DNA of 64,000 bases. It comes from CAYGLV01 sp964351025 (GTDB lineage Bacteria; Actinomycetota; Thermoleophilia; Gaiellales; Gaiellaceae). A model generated the notes under the pieces. The model saw only the letters and a program-made list of their open reading frames with translations, did no database searches and was not told where the DNA came from. The position numbers and the translations under genes are program-made. Positions 1 through 10,156 of this stretch are shown here, in pieces. The stretch spans positions 1 to 64,000 of the forward strand of contig CAYGLV010000002.1 in assembly GCA_964351025.1 (NCBI GenBank), in the 5' to 3' direction. Positions within the stretch are counted from its first letter, which is position 1, and every line of letters starts with the position of its first letter.

Positions 1-48
1 GCGCCCGAGGAACGCGCGGGCGGGGGAGGTTGGTTCGCGGTGTCTCAC
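1..48 (-). repeat. Coupled small-ORF repeat, copy C (cut by window edge)
   Basis: On the minus strand a GTG codon overlaps the TGA stop of the peptide-transporter ATPase (GTGAG). It opens a frame reading MRHREPTSPARAFLGR before the window ends. DNA and peptide match the elements at 9216-9315 and 57162-57345, especially the segment CCGCGCGTTCCTCGGGCGC. By analogy with those copies, the element should end in a GTGAG that starts the next transporter gene (DppF-like) outside the window; that is inference. The match is seen directly, but only the first 16 codons are visible. Confidence 0.6.
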
Positions 49-1058
49 GCGGTCACCGCCTTCCTCACGGCCGCCCACTCGTTCTCGGGCACGGGGTTGA
101 AGCAGGCGACGCGGTGGCCGGGCTCGATCTCCTCGAGCGACGGCACCGACTCGCTGCACACCTCGAGCGCATAGCGGCAGCGCGGGGCGAACGGGCAGGC
201 CTCAGGCGCCGAGAGCATGTCGCGCGGGGCGCCCTCGATCGGCGTCAGGGGCAGCTTGCGGCCCGTGTCGAGACGCGGGACGCTCTGCAGCAGGCCGAGG
301 GTGTACGGGTGGCGCGGGCGGGCGAAGACCTGCTGCGCCGTTCCGGTCTCGACGAAGAGCCCGGCGTACATGACGTGCACGCGCTCGCACATGCCGGCGA
401 CGACGCCGAGGTCGTGCGTGATGAGGACGAGCGCGGTGTCGCGCTCCGCGACGAGCTGCTTCAGCACGTCGAGGATCTGGGCCTGGATCGTGACGTCGAG
501 CGCCGTCGTCGGCTCGTCGGCGATCAGGAGCTTCGGCTCGCAGGCGAGCGCCATCGCGATCATTGCGCGCTGGCGCATGCCGCCCGAGAACTGGTGCGGG
601 TAGTCGCGCAGGCGCGAGCGTGCACCGGGGATGCCGACCTGGTCGAGCAGCTCGACGGCGCGAGTGTCGGCGGCCTTGCGCTCCATCCCGAAGTGCGTCT
701 CGAGCGGCTCGCGGAGCTGCCGACCGACCGTCAGCACCGGGTTCATGCTCGTCATCGGATCCTGGAAGATCATCGCGATCTCCCGGCCACGGATCCGGCG
801 CATGTCCTCGTCGGAGAGCCCGATCAGATCGCGGCCCTGGAAGACCGCGCTGCCCGCGACGGCGCGGCCGGCCCGGGGCAGGATGCCCATCAGGGCGAGC
901 GACGTGACGCTCTTGCCGCAGCCCGACTCGCCGACGATGCCGAGCGTCTCGCCGGGGGCGATGTCGAAGGAGATGCCGTTGACCGCGTAGACCGTCCCTC
1001 GCCGCGTCCAGAACTGGACCTCGAGACCGTCGACCGCAAGCAGGGGATCCCTCGCCAC
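45..1058 (-). CDS. Oligopeptide/dipeptide ABC transporter ATP-binding protein (DppD/OppD family)
   Basis: 337-residue cytoplasmic ATPase that would energise uptake of peptides or nickel-like solutes by the permeases encoded just upstream. Walker A GESGCGKS is near residue 43, followed by the Q-loop, the signature FSGGMRQR, and Walker B LLIADEPTTALD. The C-terminal oligo/dipeptide extension is present, with HPYTLGLL and a cysteine cluster (CPFAPRC...C). The GTG start overlaps the permease stop (TAGTG), so the two are translationally coupled. A small coupled ORF follows its stop. The family is certain; the substrate is not readable from sequence. Confidence 0.93.
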   Translation of the reverse strand: MARDPLLAVDGLEVQFWTRRGTVYAVNGISFDIAPGETLGIVGESGCGKSVTSLALMGILPRAGRAVAGSAVFQGRDLIGLSDEDMRRIRGREIAMIFQDPMTSMNPVLTVGRQLREPLETHFGMERKAADTRAVELLDQVGIPGARSRLRDYPHQFSGGMRQRAMIAMALACEPKLLIADEPTTALDVTIQAQILDVLKQLVAERDTALVLITHDLGVVAGMCERVHVMYAGLFVETGTAQQVFARPRHPYTLGLLQSVPRLDTGRKLPLTPIEGAPRDMLSAPEACPFAPRCRYALEVCSESVPSLEEIEPGHRVACFNPVPENEWAAVRKAVTA

Positions 1059-1932
1059 TACGCCCGCCCCCGCATCTTCGGGTCGAGCGCCTCGCGCAGC
1101 CCGTCCCCGATCAGGTTGAAGCCGAGCACGGAGATGACGATCGCGATCCCGGGGATGATCGCGAGGTGCGGGGCCGTCTGCAGGTAGCGAACGGTGTCGG
1201 TCAGCATCGTGCCCCACTCCGGCGTCGACGGATCCTGCGGCCCGAGGCCGAGGAAGCCGAGGCCGGCGACATCGATGATCGCCGTCGCCATCGCCAGGGT
1301 GCCCTGCACGATCACGGGCGACATCGCGTTCGGGAGGATGTGGGAGACGAGGATCCGCCGCCGCGGCACCCCGACCGCGCGGGCGGCGAGCACGAAGTCG
1401 TTCTCCCGTTGCGCGAGCACCGAGCCGCGCAGGAGGCGGGCGAAGATCGGCACGTTCGTCACTCCGACCGCGATCATGATCTGGAAGAGGCCCGGGCCGA
1501 GCATCGCCACGATCCCGATCGCGAGCAGCAGACCCGGGATCGCGAGCATGATGTCCATCAGGCGCATGATCACCGTGTCCACGACGCGTCCCATGTAGCC
1601 CGCGAGCGCGCCGAGCAGGATCCCGAACGAGAGCCCGACGATCACCGAGACGATCCCGATCAGCAGCGAGTAGCGGGCGCCGTAGAGGACGCGCGAGAGC
1701 TCGTCGCGGCCGAGCGCGTCCACGCCGAACCAGTGCCCGGTCGACGGCCCGGGGCAGCAGCCCTCGCGGATCAGCGAAAGGTCCTGCGAGCGCGGGTCGG
1801 ACGGCGCGATCAGGGGCGCGAAGAGCGCGACGAAGACAAACCCGGCGACGAGCACGAGGCCGACGATCGCCGCTTTGTTGTGGCGCAGCCGCCACCAGGC
1901 TTCGCCCCAGAGGCCGCTCGGGCCCTCGAGCT
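1058..1932 (-). CDS. Oligopeptide ABC transporter permease (DppC family), N-terminus lost in gap
   Basis: Inner-membrane permease subunit of the peptide ABC transporter. The visible frame begins at the gap edge with LEGPSGLWGEAWWRLRHNKA, the typical pre-membrane region of DppC. It continues through a first membrane segment, a long extracytoplasmic loop and five more hydrophobic segments, ending ALDPKMRGRA. The EAA-type loop (RAVGVPRRRILVSHILPNA) contacts the ATPase. The true start lies within the 1933-2032 gap; the GTG at 1855 is internal. It lies between the DppB-type permease and the ATPase in one minus-strand operon. Confidence 0.9.
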
Positions 1933-2032
1933 NNNNNNNNNNNNNNNNNNNNNNNNNNNNNNNNNNNNNNNNNNNNNNNNNNNNNNNNNNNNNNNNNNNN
2001 NNNNNNNNNNNNNNNNNNNNNNNNNNNNNNNN
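1933..2032. other. Scaffold gap (100 N)
   Basis: Exactly 100 N, the usual placeholder for a gap of unknown length. It interrupts the junction of the two peptide-transporter permeases. On the minus strand the left side stops after VDISY, where DppB proteins normally have roughly ten more residues, and the right side opens already inside DppC. Real sequence (the end of one gene and the start of the next) therefore appears to be missing. No shared terminal word of useful length joins the two edges. Confidence 0.95.
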
Positions 2033-3003
2033 TACGAGATGTCCACGAGCAGGTTGACGAGCACGAAGATGACCGCGACGAAGAGGATCCCGCCCTGGAG
2101 CACGGGATAGTTGCGGGACTTGATCGCCTCCACGAGCCAGGTGCCGAGCCCCGGCCAGGCGAACACGGTCTCGGTGAGGACGGCGCCCGCGAGCAGGAAG
2201 CCGACGAGCAGGCCGATGATCGTGATGATCGGCAGCATCGCGTTGCGCAGCACGTGGCGGGTGTCGACGATCCGCGGCGCGAGCCCCTTGGCGCGCGCCG
2301 TACGCACGTAGTCCTCGTTCTGGACGTCGAGCACCGCGGCGCGCGTGATGCGGGCGATGATCGCGAGCGGGATCGAGCCGAGCGCGATCGCCGGCAGGAC
2401 GAGATGCTTGAGCGAGTCCCAGAGCGCGGAGAAGTTGCCCGCGAGGATCGAGTCGAGGACGTAGAACTTCGTCGGGTGGTCGATCTCGATCAGCGGGTCG
2501 AGCCGGCCCACGGTGGGCAAGAGCCCGAGCTTCACCGAGAAGACGTACTTGAGCAGGATCCCGAGGAAGAAGACCGGGATCGAGATGCCGAGCAGTGAGG
2601 TGACGAGGCTCAGGTTGTCCACCACCCCGCCGTAGCGTTTCGCCGCCACGAAGCCGAGGGGGATGCCGAGGAGCACGGCGAAGAGCATCGCGGAGAGCGC
2701 GAGCTCGACGGTCGCCGGAAAACGTTGCCTGATCTCGAAGCTGACGGCGCGCCGGGTCGTCACCGAGTCGCCGAAATCGAGCCGCGAGACGCGTTGCAAG
2801 TAGCGCAGGTACTGGATGTGGATCGGCTTGTCGAGCCCGTATTGGTGCTCGATCTGCTTGATCGACTGCGCGGTCGCGCGCTCGCCGAGGAGCGCTTGCG
2901 CCGGCCCTCCCGGCAGCGCCCTGATCCAGAGGAAGACGAGGATCGAGAGGCCGAGCAGGATCGGCACGAGGAGGAGCAGCCGGCGGACGACGTAACGCAG
3001 CAT
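2033..3003 (-). CDS. Oligopeptide ABC transporter permease (DppB family), C-terminus lost in gap
   Basis: Inner-membrane permease, 323 residues visible. It starts at an ATG (MLRYVVRRLLLLVPILLGLS), the classic first membrane helix of DppB/OppB. The N-terminal domain (ALLGERATAQSIKQIEHQYG), several further helices and the EAA loop (RTARAKGLAPRIVDTRHVLR) follow. The frame runs into the N gap at VDIS, just short of the usual end. The binding-protein gene ends 31 bp upstream, in operon order binding protein, DppB, DppC, DppD. This is one of the two membrane subunits that form the translocation channel. Confidence 0.92.
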
Positions 3004-3034
3004 CTCGTCGTCCGCCGGCTTCGCTCTCTCGTTC

Positions 3035-4735
3035 CTACTTCTCGAAGTAGACGGTTGCGAACGACTCCAGCGAGACCGGGCTGGGCTGGTAGCCCTTCAC
3101 TTCCGCCCGGAAGCCCAGAGCCGGCTGGGAGTGTGCGTAGGGCACACCCGGCAGCCACTCCATGATCTTGCGGTTCGCCTCCTGGTACAGCTCTGTCCGC
3201 GTGGCGAGATCCGTCTCGACTTCGGCCTCGTCGAGAAGACCGACGACTTCCGCGTTCGGCTTGGCGATCGTCCCCCACGCCTTCTGGGCCGACTGGAAGA
3301 ACGTGCCCACGAAGTTGTCGGGATCGCCGAAGTCGCCCGTCCAGCCGAGCAGGTAGATCTGGGCCTTGCCCTCGTCCACGCTGCCGAGGTAGTCGGGCCG
3401 CCACGGAGCGCTCTTCGGGGTCACCTTGAAGCCGGCCTCAGCCAGGCTGGCCGCGAAGGCCTCGAAGTTACGCTTCGGGTCGGGCATGTACGGCCGCGAG
3501 ACGTCGGTCGGGTACCAGAACGTGATCTCGACCGGGAGCGTCAGGCCGGCGGCCGTGAGCAGCTCCTTCGACTTCTCGGGGTCGTACGTGTACTCCATCA
3601 CGTCGTCCGCGTAGCCCACGACCTCGGGCGGCATGAACTCCTTCGCCACGACACCGCGACCCGCGTAGAACGAGTCGACGACCGACTGCCTGTCGAGGCC
3701 GTAGGCGAGCGCCTGCCGCACCTCGAGCTGGTCCATCGGCGGGATCGACTGGTTGATCCCGACGTAGGCGACGTTGAACGCCGGCCGGTCGAGCACCTGG
3801 AGCGTCGAGTCGCCCTGGATCGTCGGCACGTCCTGTGGCTCGACGAGGTCGTAGCCCTGGATCTCACCCGTCTGCAGAGCCTGCAGGCGGGCCGCGTTGT
3901 CCGCGATCGGCTGGAAGATGACCTTGTCGAGCTTCGCCGTCTCGCCCCAGTAGTCGTCGTTGCGGACGATCACCAGCTTGTCGCCGACCGTCCACGACTC
4001 GAACTTGAACGGGCCCGTGCCCGTCGGATGCGCGATGCCGTACTGGCCGGTCGGGTGGAAGATGCCGTCCTCGTCGACTTCACCCTCGTCGGCGCCGAAC
4101 TCCTGCAGCGCCTGCGGGCTGGCGATCGAGAACGATGAGAGCGAGAGCGCCCCGAGGAACGAGGACGACGCCTTCGTCAGGTTGAGGACGACGGTCGAGT
4201 CGTCGGTCACCTCGCAGCTCGAGTAGAGGCTCTCGGCCGGCGCGCCGCTGTCCGGGTCGGTCTCTGCGAACCCGCCGAACACGGTCTGCCAGTAGTAGCT
4301 GGCGCTCGGGTTCTGGAACGAACCCTTGAAGTTGTACCAGCGGTCGAAGTTGTAACAGACGGCCGCCGCGTCGAACGGCTCGCCGTCGTGGAACGTCACG
4401 CCTTGGCGGAGGTTGAACGTCCAGGCGAGACCATCCGGGCTCGCTTCCCAGCTCTCGGCCAGGGCGGGCACGATCTCCGTGGTGCCCGGCGCGAGAGCCA
4501 CGAGGCCCTCGAAGATCTGGTCGATCACGCGCAACGACTCGCCGTCCGAGACGAGCGCGCCGTCGAGCACGACCGGGTCGGACGCGCCCGCAAAGACGAG
4601 CGTGCCGCCGGTCTGCGCTGCTGGGCCGGTCGTCCCGCCGCCCCCGTCGTCACCGCCGCCGCAGCCTGCGGCGACGAGCGCGAGAGCGAGCGTGAGGCCG
4701 GCGAGTGGCGCGAGTACTTTCCTGCTACCCCTCAC
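3035..4735 (-). CDS. Peptide/nickel ABC transporter substrate-binding lipoprotein (family 5)
   Basis: 566-residue extracytoplasmic solute-binding protein. The N-terminal signal peptide carries a lipobox (LVAAGC) followed by a Gly/Asp-rich linker, so it is lipid-anchored outside the membrane. Family-5 hallmarks include an early VLDGALVSDGESLRVIDQIF region and LAESWEASPDGLAWTFNLRQ, with a C-terminal LGWTGDFGDPDNF. It is first in the minus-strand peptide-transporter operon, followed by permeases and ATPase, and it determines ligand specificity. Length and motifs are normal for DppA/OppA proteins. The ligand could be peptides or another solute handled by this family. Confidence 0.93.
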   Translation of the reverse strand: MRGSRKVLAPLAGLTLALALVAAGCGGGDDGGGGTTGPAAQTGGTLVFAGASDPVVLDGALVSDGESLRVIDQIFEGLVALAPGTTEIVPALAESWEASPDGLAWTFNLRQGVTFHDGEPFDAAAVCYNFDRWYNFKGSFQNPSASYYWQTVFGGFAETDPDSGAPAESLYSSCEVTDDSTVVLNLTKASSSFLGALSLSSFSIASPQALQEFGADEGEVDEDGIFHPTGQYGIAHPTGTGPFKFESWTVGDKLVIVRNDDYWGETAKLDKVIFQPIADNAARLQALQTGEIQGYDLVEPQDVPTIQGDSTLQVLDRPAFNVAYVGINQSIPPMDQLEVRQALAYGLDRQSVVDSFYAGRGVVAKEFMPPEVVGYADDVMEYTYDPEKSKELLTAAGLTLPVEITFWYPTDVSRPYMPDPKRNFEAFAASLAEAGFKVTPKSAPWRPDYLGSVDEGKAQIYLLGWTGDFGDPDNFVGTFFQSAQKAWGTIAKPNAEVVGLLDEAEVETDLATRTELYQEANRKIMEWLPGVPYAHSQPALGFRAEVKGYQPSPVSLESFATVYFEK

Positions 4736-4819
4736 TGGTGCTCCTTTCAGTCATTCCTACCCCGTGTCTCACCTGAATCTTCAACAGATAAACGGGCCCG
4801 GGGCAACCCCGGCACCAAG

Positions 4820-4844
4820 AAGGGCGGACTTTCGGCCCGCCCTT
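4820..4844 (-). terminator. Hairpin terminator after the sigma-factor gene
   Basis: An 8-bp perfect stem AAGGGCGG / CCGCCCTT encloses a 9-nt loop. It lies 25 bp past the sigma-factor stop and before the binding-protein promoter region. On the minus strand it is followed by a short pyrimidine run, not a long U tract. It probably insulates the sigma gene from the peptide-transport operon. Confidence 0.6.
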
Positions 4845-4869
4845 CCGCAGGTGATCCTGTCCGGGCCGG

Positions 4870-6044
4870 CTAGCCGGCGGCGGCCAAGGAGGCGAGCTCG
4901 CGCAGGGCGGCGAGGCGTGAGAGCGCCTGGCCCTCGAGCTGTCGAACGCGCTCGCGCGTCAGCTCGAGCTCATGCCCGATCGCCTCGAGCGTCCAGGGCT
5001 CGCCCTCGAAGCCGAAGCGCAGCTCGAGGATCCGCCGCTCCCGCTCGGGCAGCGCGTCGAGCGCCCTGCGGACGCCTTGGCGGCGCAGCGACTCTTCGGC
5101 CTCGTCGAATGGGTCCGGGGCCTCGCGGTCGGCGAACAGGTCGCCGAGCTCGCCCTCGTCGTCCGCGCCGACCGTCTGGTTGAGCGAGACGGAGGCGTGC
5201 GCGGCGCCGAGCGCCTCGTCCACGTGCTGGATCGGCAGGCCCGTGGCCTCCGCAAGCTCCAGCTTCGTCGCCTCGCGCCCGAGCTCGACCTCGAGCCGGC
5301 GGGCGGCCCGCGAAAGCTTCTGCTGCCGCTCGACGACGTGTACGGGCACGCGGATCGTCCGCGCGTGGTTCGCGACCGCGCGCTGAACCGACTGGCGGAT
5401 CCACCAGGTCGCGTACGTCGAGAACTTGTAGCCGCGCCGCCAGTCGAACTTCTCGACCGCGCGGTTCAGACCGAGTGTGCCTTCCTGGATGAGGTCGAGG
5501 AACGGCACGCCGAGGCCGCGATAGCCCTTGGCGATGGACACGACGAGGCGCAGGTTCGACTCGATCATGCGCCGCTTCGCGCGTGGGTCGCCGCGCTCGA
5601 TCGCCTTGGCGAGGGTGACCTCCTCGGAGGCCGTCAGCAGCTTGTGGCGGCCGACGTCGGCGAGGAAGAGCTGGAGGCTGTCTGCGGCGCCGGGAAGGGT
5701 CTCGGCCGCGATCGGCTCGGGCTCCTTCTCCTCGACCACGGCGGCGGGCTGCCCTATCTCGAGCCCGATCGTCTCGAGCTCGCGGGTCAGCTGCTCGGCC
5801 TCTTCGTCGTTCAGCTCGTGCTCGAGCGCGAACGCCTCGAGCTCGGCGGGCTCGACGAAGCCGCGCTCCTCCGAGCGCTCGACGAGCGCCTTGATCTGAT
5901 CCGATTCCAACAGTTCNNNNNNNNNNNNNNNNNNNNNNNNNNNNNNNNNNNNNNNNNNNNNNNNNNNNNNNNNNNNNNNNNNNNNNNNNNNNNNNNNNNN
6001 NNNNNNNNNNNNNNNNACAGTTCCGTGAGCTGGTTCTGCGTCAA
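4870..6044 (-). CDS. Primary-type sigma-70 factor (RpoD/SigA family), interrupted by an apparently artefactual gap
   Basis: RNA polymerase sigma factor directing promoter recognition. Visible are region 1.2 (LQLFLADVGRHKLLT), region 2 (NLRLVVSIAKGYRGLGVPFL, DLIQEGTLGLNRAVEKFDWR, YKFSTYATWWIRQSVQRAV), region 3, and region 4 (LPERERRILELRFGF, LTRERVRQLE). The visible frame reaches the N gap at 5916. Collapsing a 7-bp ACAGTTC shared by both gap edges gives an in-frame N-terminus MTQNQLTELLESDQ from a TTG at 6044, about 355 residues. A TGA lies in frame just upstream of that TTG. If the gap is real, the first visible start is the TTG at 5910. A hairpin terminator follows. Confidence 0.9.
5917..6016. 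other. Scaffold gap (100 N), probably spurious
   Basis: Exactly 100 N near the 5' end of the sigma-factor gene. The seven bases before the gap (ACAGTTC, 5910-5916) are identical to the seven after it (6017-6023). Overlapping them restores an uninterrupted sigma-factor frame. The two contigs most likely abut with a short overlap, and little or nothing is missing. Confidence 0.75.
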
Positions 6045-6053
6045 AGAGCTACT

Positions 6054-6110
6054 TCAGTCCTTTCGTGGCCTTCTCGCAATTTCGGGCGAAGCTCCAAACT
6101 TCCGCACCAT
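6054..6110 (-). CDS. Possible 18-codon leader ORF upstream of the sigma-factor gene
   Basis: ATG at 6110 opens MVRKFGASPEIARRPRKD and stops at TGA, 9 nt before the TTG start of the sigma factor and in the same frame. It is preceded by an AGGAAAACAGG purine-rich stretch at a plausible ribosome-binding distance. It could be a leader peptide that couples translation to the sigma gene, or chance. The rest of 6111-6317 holds only the presumed sigma promoter; no other gene was seen. Confidence 0.25.
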   Translation of the reverse strand: MVRKFGASPEIARRPRKD

Positions 6111-6317
6111 ATGCCTGTTTTCCTTCAGTTTCCAGGGGTACTCCCCCTTGCGGGTGTCACAAAGCTGCCAACGCATCTGTGCCCGTACGTATTCCGCGGC
6201 GAAGCCTGGGCGGGTTTCTGGTCTGGGCGAGCGGGGACGAGCTAACTGAGCCCTACGCGCAGTATGACGCCACTGGCGGGGGAAATGTTGGCCCGCTTCG
6301 TTAGGAAACGGTAAAGG

Positions 6318-8531
<2,214 letters not shown>

Positions 8532-8583
8532 AGCGACCGCCTCACCCGGCGCTTCGCGCCGGATGCGCGCAATACTGCTCCGG

Positions 8584-9219
8584 ATGACGCGAGTTCCGAG
8601 ACCGAGCCTCGCATACTCGTTCGTCGCCGTGGTCAGCTGGCCGGTGCTGAGAGGGCTGTACCGGCTGCGCGCTACCGGGCTCGAGCACCTGCCCGCGGAG
8701 GGCGGCTATGTGCTCGCCGCGAACCACAACTCGAGCTTCGACCCGTGGCCGGTCGGAATCCCGCTCTGGCCCCGGCGCTACCTGCGCTGCATGGGCAAGT
8801 CGGAGCTCTTCTGGACGCCGCTCAAGCAGGCCCTCGTCGCCCTCGGCGCTTTCCCGGTGCGGCGCGGCGAGCGCGACACCGTCGCGATCCAGACCGCCGT
8901 CGACCTCTGCCGCGCGGGTCACGTCGTCGTCATGTTCCCCGAGGGCACGCGGCGAACGAAGGGACTGCGCAAGAAGTGGGAGGCACGGGCGCACACCGGC
9001 GCCGCCCGGATCGCCCTCGAGGCCGGAGTGCCCCTCGTGCCGATCGGGATCGCAGGCACCGACCGGCTGGCGCGGCTGGCCAAGCTGCGCGTCCGTTACG
9101 GCGTTCCCGTGGACATCGACGACCTGCGCGGGCGCGACGTGGCCGCTGTGGCGCAGGAGGCGACCGATCGGTTGATGGCGCGGATCCTCGAGCTCGAGTC
9201 GTCGCTCCTCGAGTCATGA
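8584..9219 (+). CDS. Lysophospholipid (1-acyl-glycerol-3-phosphate) acyltransferase, PlsC family
   Basis: 211-residue membrane-associated acyltransferase expected to form phosphatidic acid or acylate a related lysolipid. The catalytic HX4D motif is NHNSSFD and the glycerophosphate-binding motif is FPEGTRR. A hydrophobic N-terminus provides membrane contact. The ATG at 8584 was chosen because the conserved domain begins right after it and no Shine-Dalgarno is obvious upstream, so the mRNA may be leaderless. Its stop overlaps the ATG of the small repeat ORF at 9216 (ATGAG), so it probably heads a small operon with that ORF, the exonuclease and the deacetylase-like gene. Confidence 0.9.
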   Translation: MTRVPRPSLAYSFVAVVSWPVLRGLYRLRATGLEHLPAEGGYVLAANHNSSFDPWPVGIPLWPRRYLRCMGKSELFWTPLKQALVALGAFPVRRGERDTVAIQTAVDLCRAGHVVVMFPEGTRRTKGLRKKWEARAHTGAARIALEAGVPLVPIGIAGTDRLARLAKLRVRYGVPVDIDDLRGRDVAAVAQEATDRLMARILELESSLLES

Positions 9220-9314
9220 GACGCCCCGTGTCCGCCCGGGCGTTCCTCGGGCCAGGCGGCGGCGGAGTCGGGCTCTGCCCGGCGGGAGCCGCTGCCGGCG
9301 AGGGGCGCGCGTGA
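9216..9314 (+). CDS. Small ORF of a repeated intergenic element (copy A)
   Basis: 32-codon ORF (starts MRRPVSARAFLGPGGGG, ends AAAGEGRA). Its ATG overlaps the acyltransferase stop, and its TGA overlaps the GTG start of the exonuclease (GCGCGTGAG). The GAGGGG just before that GTG can serve as the downstream ribosome-binding site. A homologous longer version with the same two overlaps occurs at 57162-57344, and a truncated one at 1-48. No known domain is recognised. It may be a real small protein, or a mobile repeat that preserves translational coupling. Conservation of both reading frame and termini is what is seen. Confidence 0.5.
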   Translation: MRRPVSARAFLGPGGGGVGLCPAGAAAGEGRA

Positions 9315-9315
9315 G
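9216..9315 (+). repeat. Coupled small-ORF repeat, copy A
   Basis: 100-bp element between two operon genes. It shares with copy B (57162-57345) the 5' end TGAGACGCCC, the word GCGTTCCTCGGGC, a GGCGGCGGCGGAG block, GCGGGAGCCG and the 3' end GAGGGGCGCGCGTGAG. It is bounded on both sides by TGAG, which could be a target-site duplication within a former GTGA stop/start overlap; that is inference. Copy B carries about 84 additional internal bases. Confidence 0.65.
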
Positions 9316-10156
9316 CAGGCCGTTGCTCGTCGTGGACGGGGACTCGTTCGCGCACCGGGCCTACCACGGGTTGCCGAAGACGGTCCGGCGGGCGGGAGGC
9401 AGGCCCGCGGGAGCGATCGTCGGCTTCGCGAACATGGTCTTGCGGCTGTGGGAGGGGGAGCGCCCGCGCGCGGTGCTCGTCGCCTGGGACACGCTCGGCG
9501 CGCCGACCTACCGCAACCGCGCCTTCCCGGCCTACCAATCGGGGCGAGAGTTCGAGGCCGAGCTGCTGGAGCAGCTCGAGCTGCTGCCCGTTCTGTCGTC
9601 CGCGCTCGGCTGCGCGGTCGCGAAGGCCGCCGGCTACGAGGCCGACGACTTCCTCGCGGCCGCAGCCGTGGCGGAGGAGGCCGGCGGGGGCACGTGCGTC
9701 GTCGCGACCTCCGACCGCGACGCCTTCCAGCTCGCGAGCGCTCGCACGACGATCCTCCAGCCGGTTCGGGGCGCGAGCGAGCTCGCGCGGATCGGCCCGG
9801 CAGAAGTCGTCGAGCGTTACGGCGTCGAGCCCGGGCAAGTGCCCGATTTCATCGCCCTCCGCGGCGATCCCTCCGACAAGCTCCCGGGCGCGCGCGGGAT
9901 CGGGCCGAAAACCGCGGCCGAGCTGCTGCGGCGCTACGGGACGCTCGAGGGTGCGCTCGCCGACGGGCGAGTCTCGGCCGTGGCCGACGAGCTGCGCCTC
10001 TACCGGCGGCTCGCGACGCTCGACGCCGCGGCGCCGCTGCCGCCGCTCCCCGATCGCGAGCCCACGTGGGCAGCTGCCTCCGCCCTTGCGCGCGAGTGGG
10101 GCCTGCCCGGGCTCGCCGAGCGGCTCGAGCCGAGGGAGGCCCGATCGACGTCCTGA
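9311..10156 (+). CDS. 5'-3' exonuclease (DNA polymerase I 5'-nuclease domain, stand-alone)
   Basis: 281-residue flap/5'-3' exonuclease without a polymerase domain, likely acting on RNA primers or flaps in repair and replication. N-terminal metal site LLVVDGDSFAHRAYHG. Acidic cluster GYEADDFLAAAA and SDRDAFQL. Helix-hairpin-helix LPGARGIGPKTAAELLRRYG. The GTG start overlaps the stop of the preceding small ORF. Downstream, its TGA overlaps the start region of the deacetylase-like gene. The length is typical of stand-alone actinobacterial exonucleases. Confidence 0.92.
   Translation: MSRPLLVVDGDSFAHRAYHGLPKTVRRAGGRPAGAIVGFANMVLRLWEGERPRAVLVAWDTLGAPTYRNRAFPAYQSGREFEAELLEQLELLPVLSSALGCAVAKAAGYEADDFLAAAAVAEEAGGGTCVVATSDRDAFQLASARTTILQPVRGASELARIGPAEVVERYGVEPGQVPDFIALRGDPSDKLPGARGIGPKTAAELLRRYGTLEGALADGRVSAVADELRLYRRLATLDAAAPLPPLPDREPTWAAASALAREWGLPGLAERLEPREARSTS

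Noticed and set aside
45..1895. 616-codon frame joining a permease region to the peptide ATPase
   Set aside because: The first half is a shadow frame of the DppC permease; the true ATPase starts at GTG 1058.
8532..8583. CCGGCGC TTC GCGCCGG hairpin between topB and the acyltransferase as a terminator
   Set aside because: The genes diverge here, so a terminator would not make sense; it may be chance in GC-rich DNA or a promoter feature.
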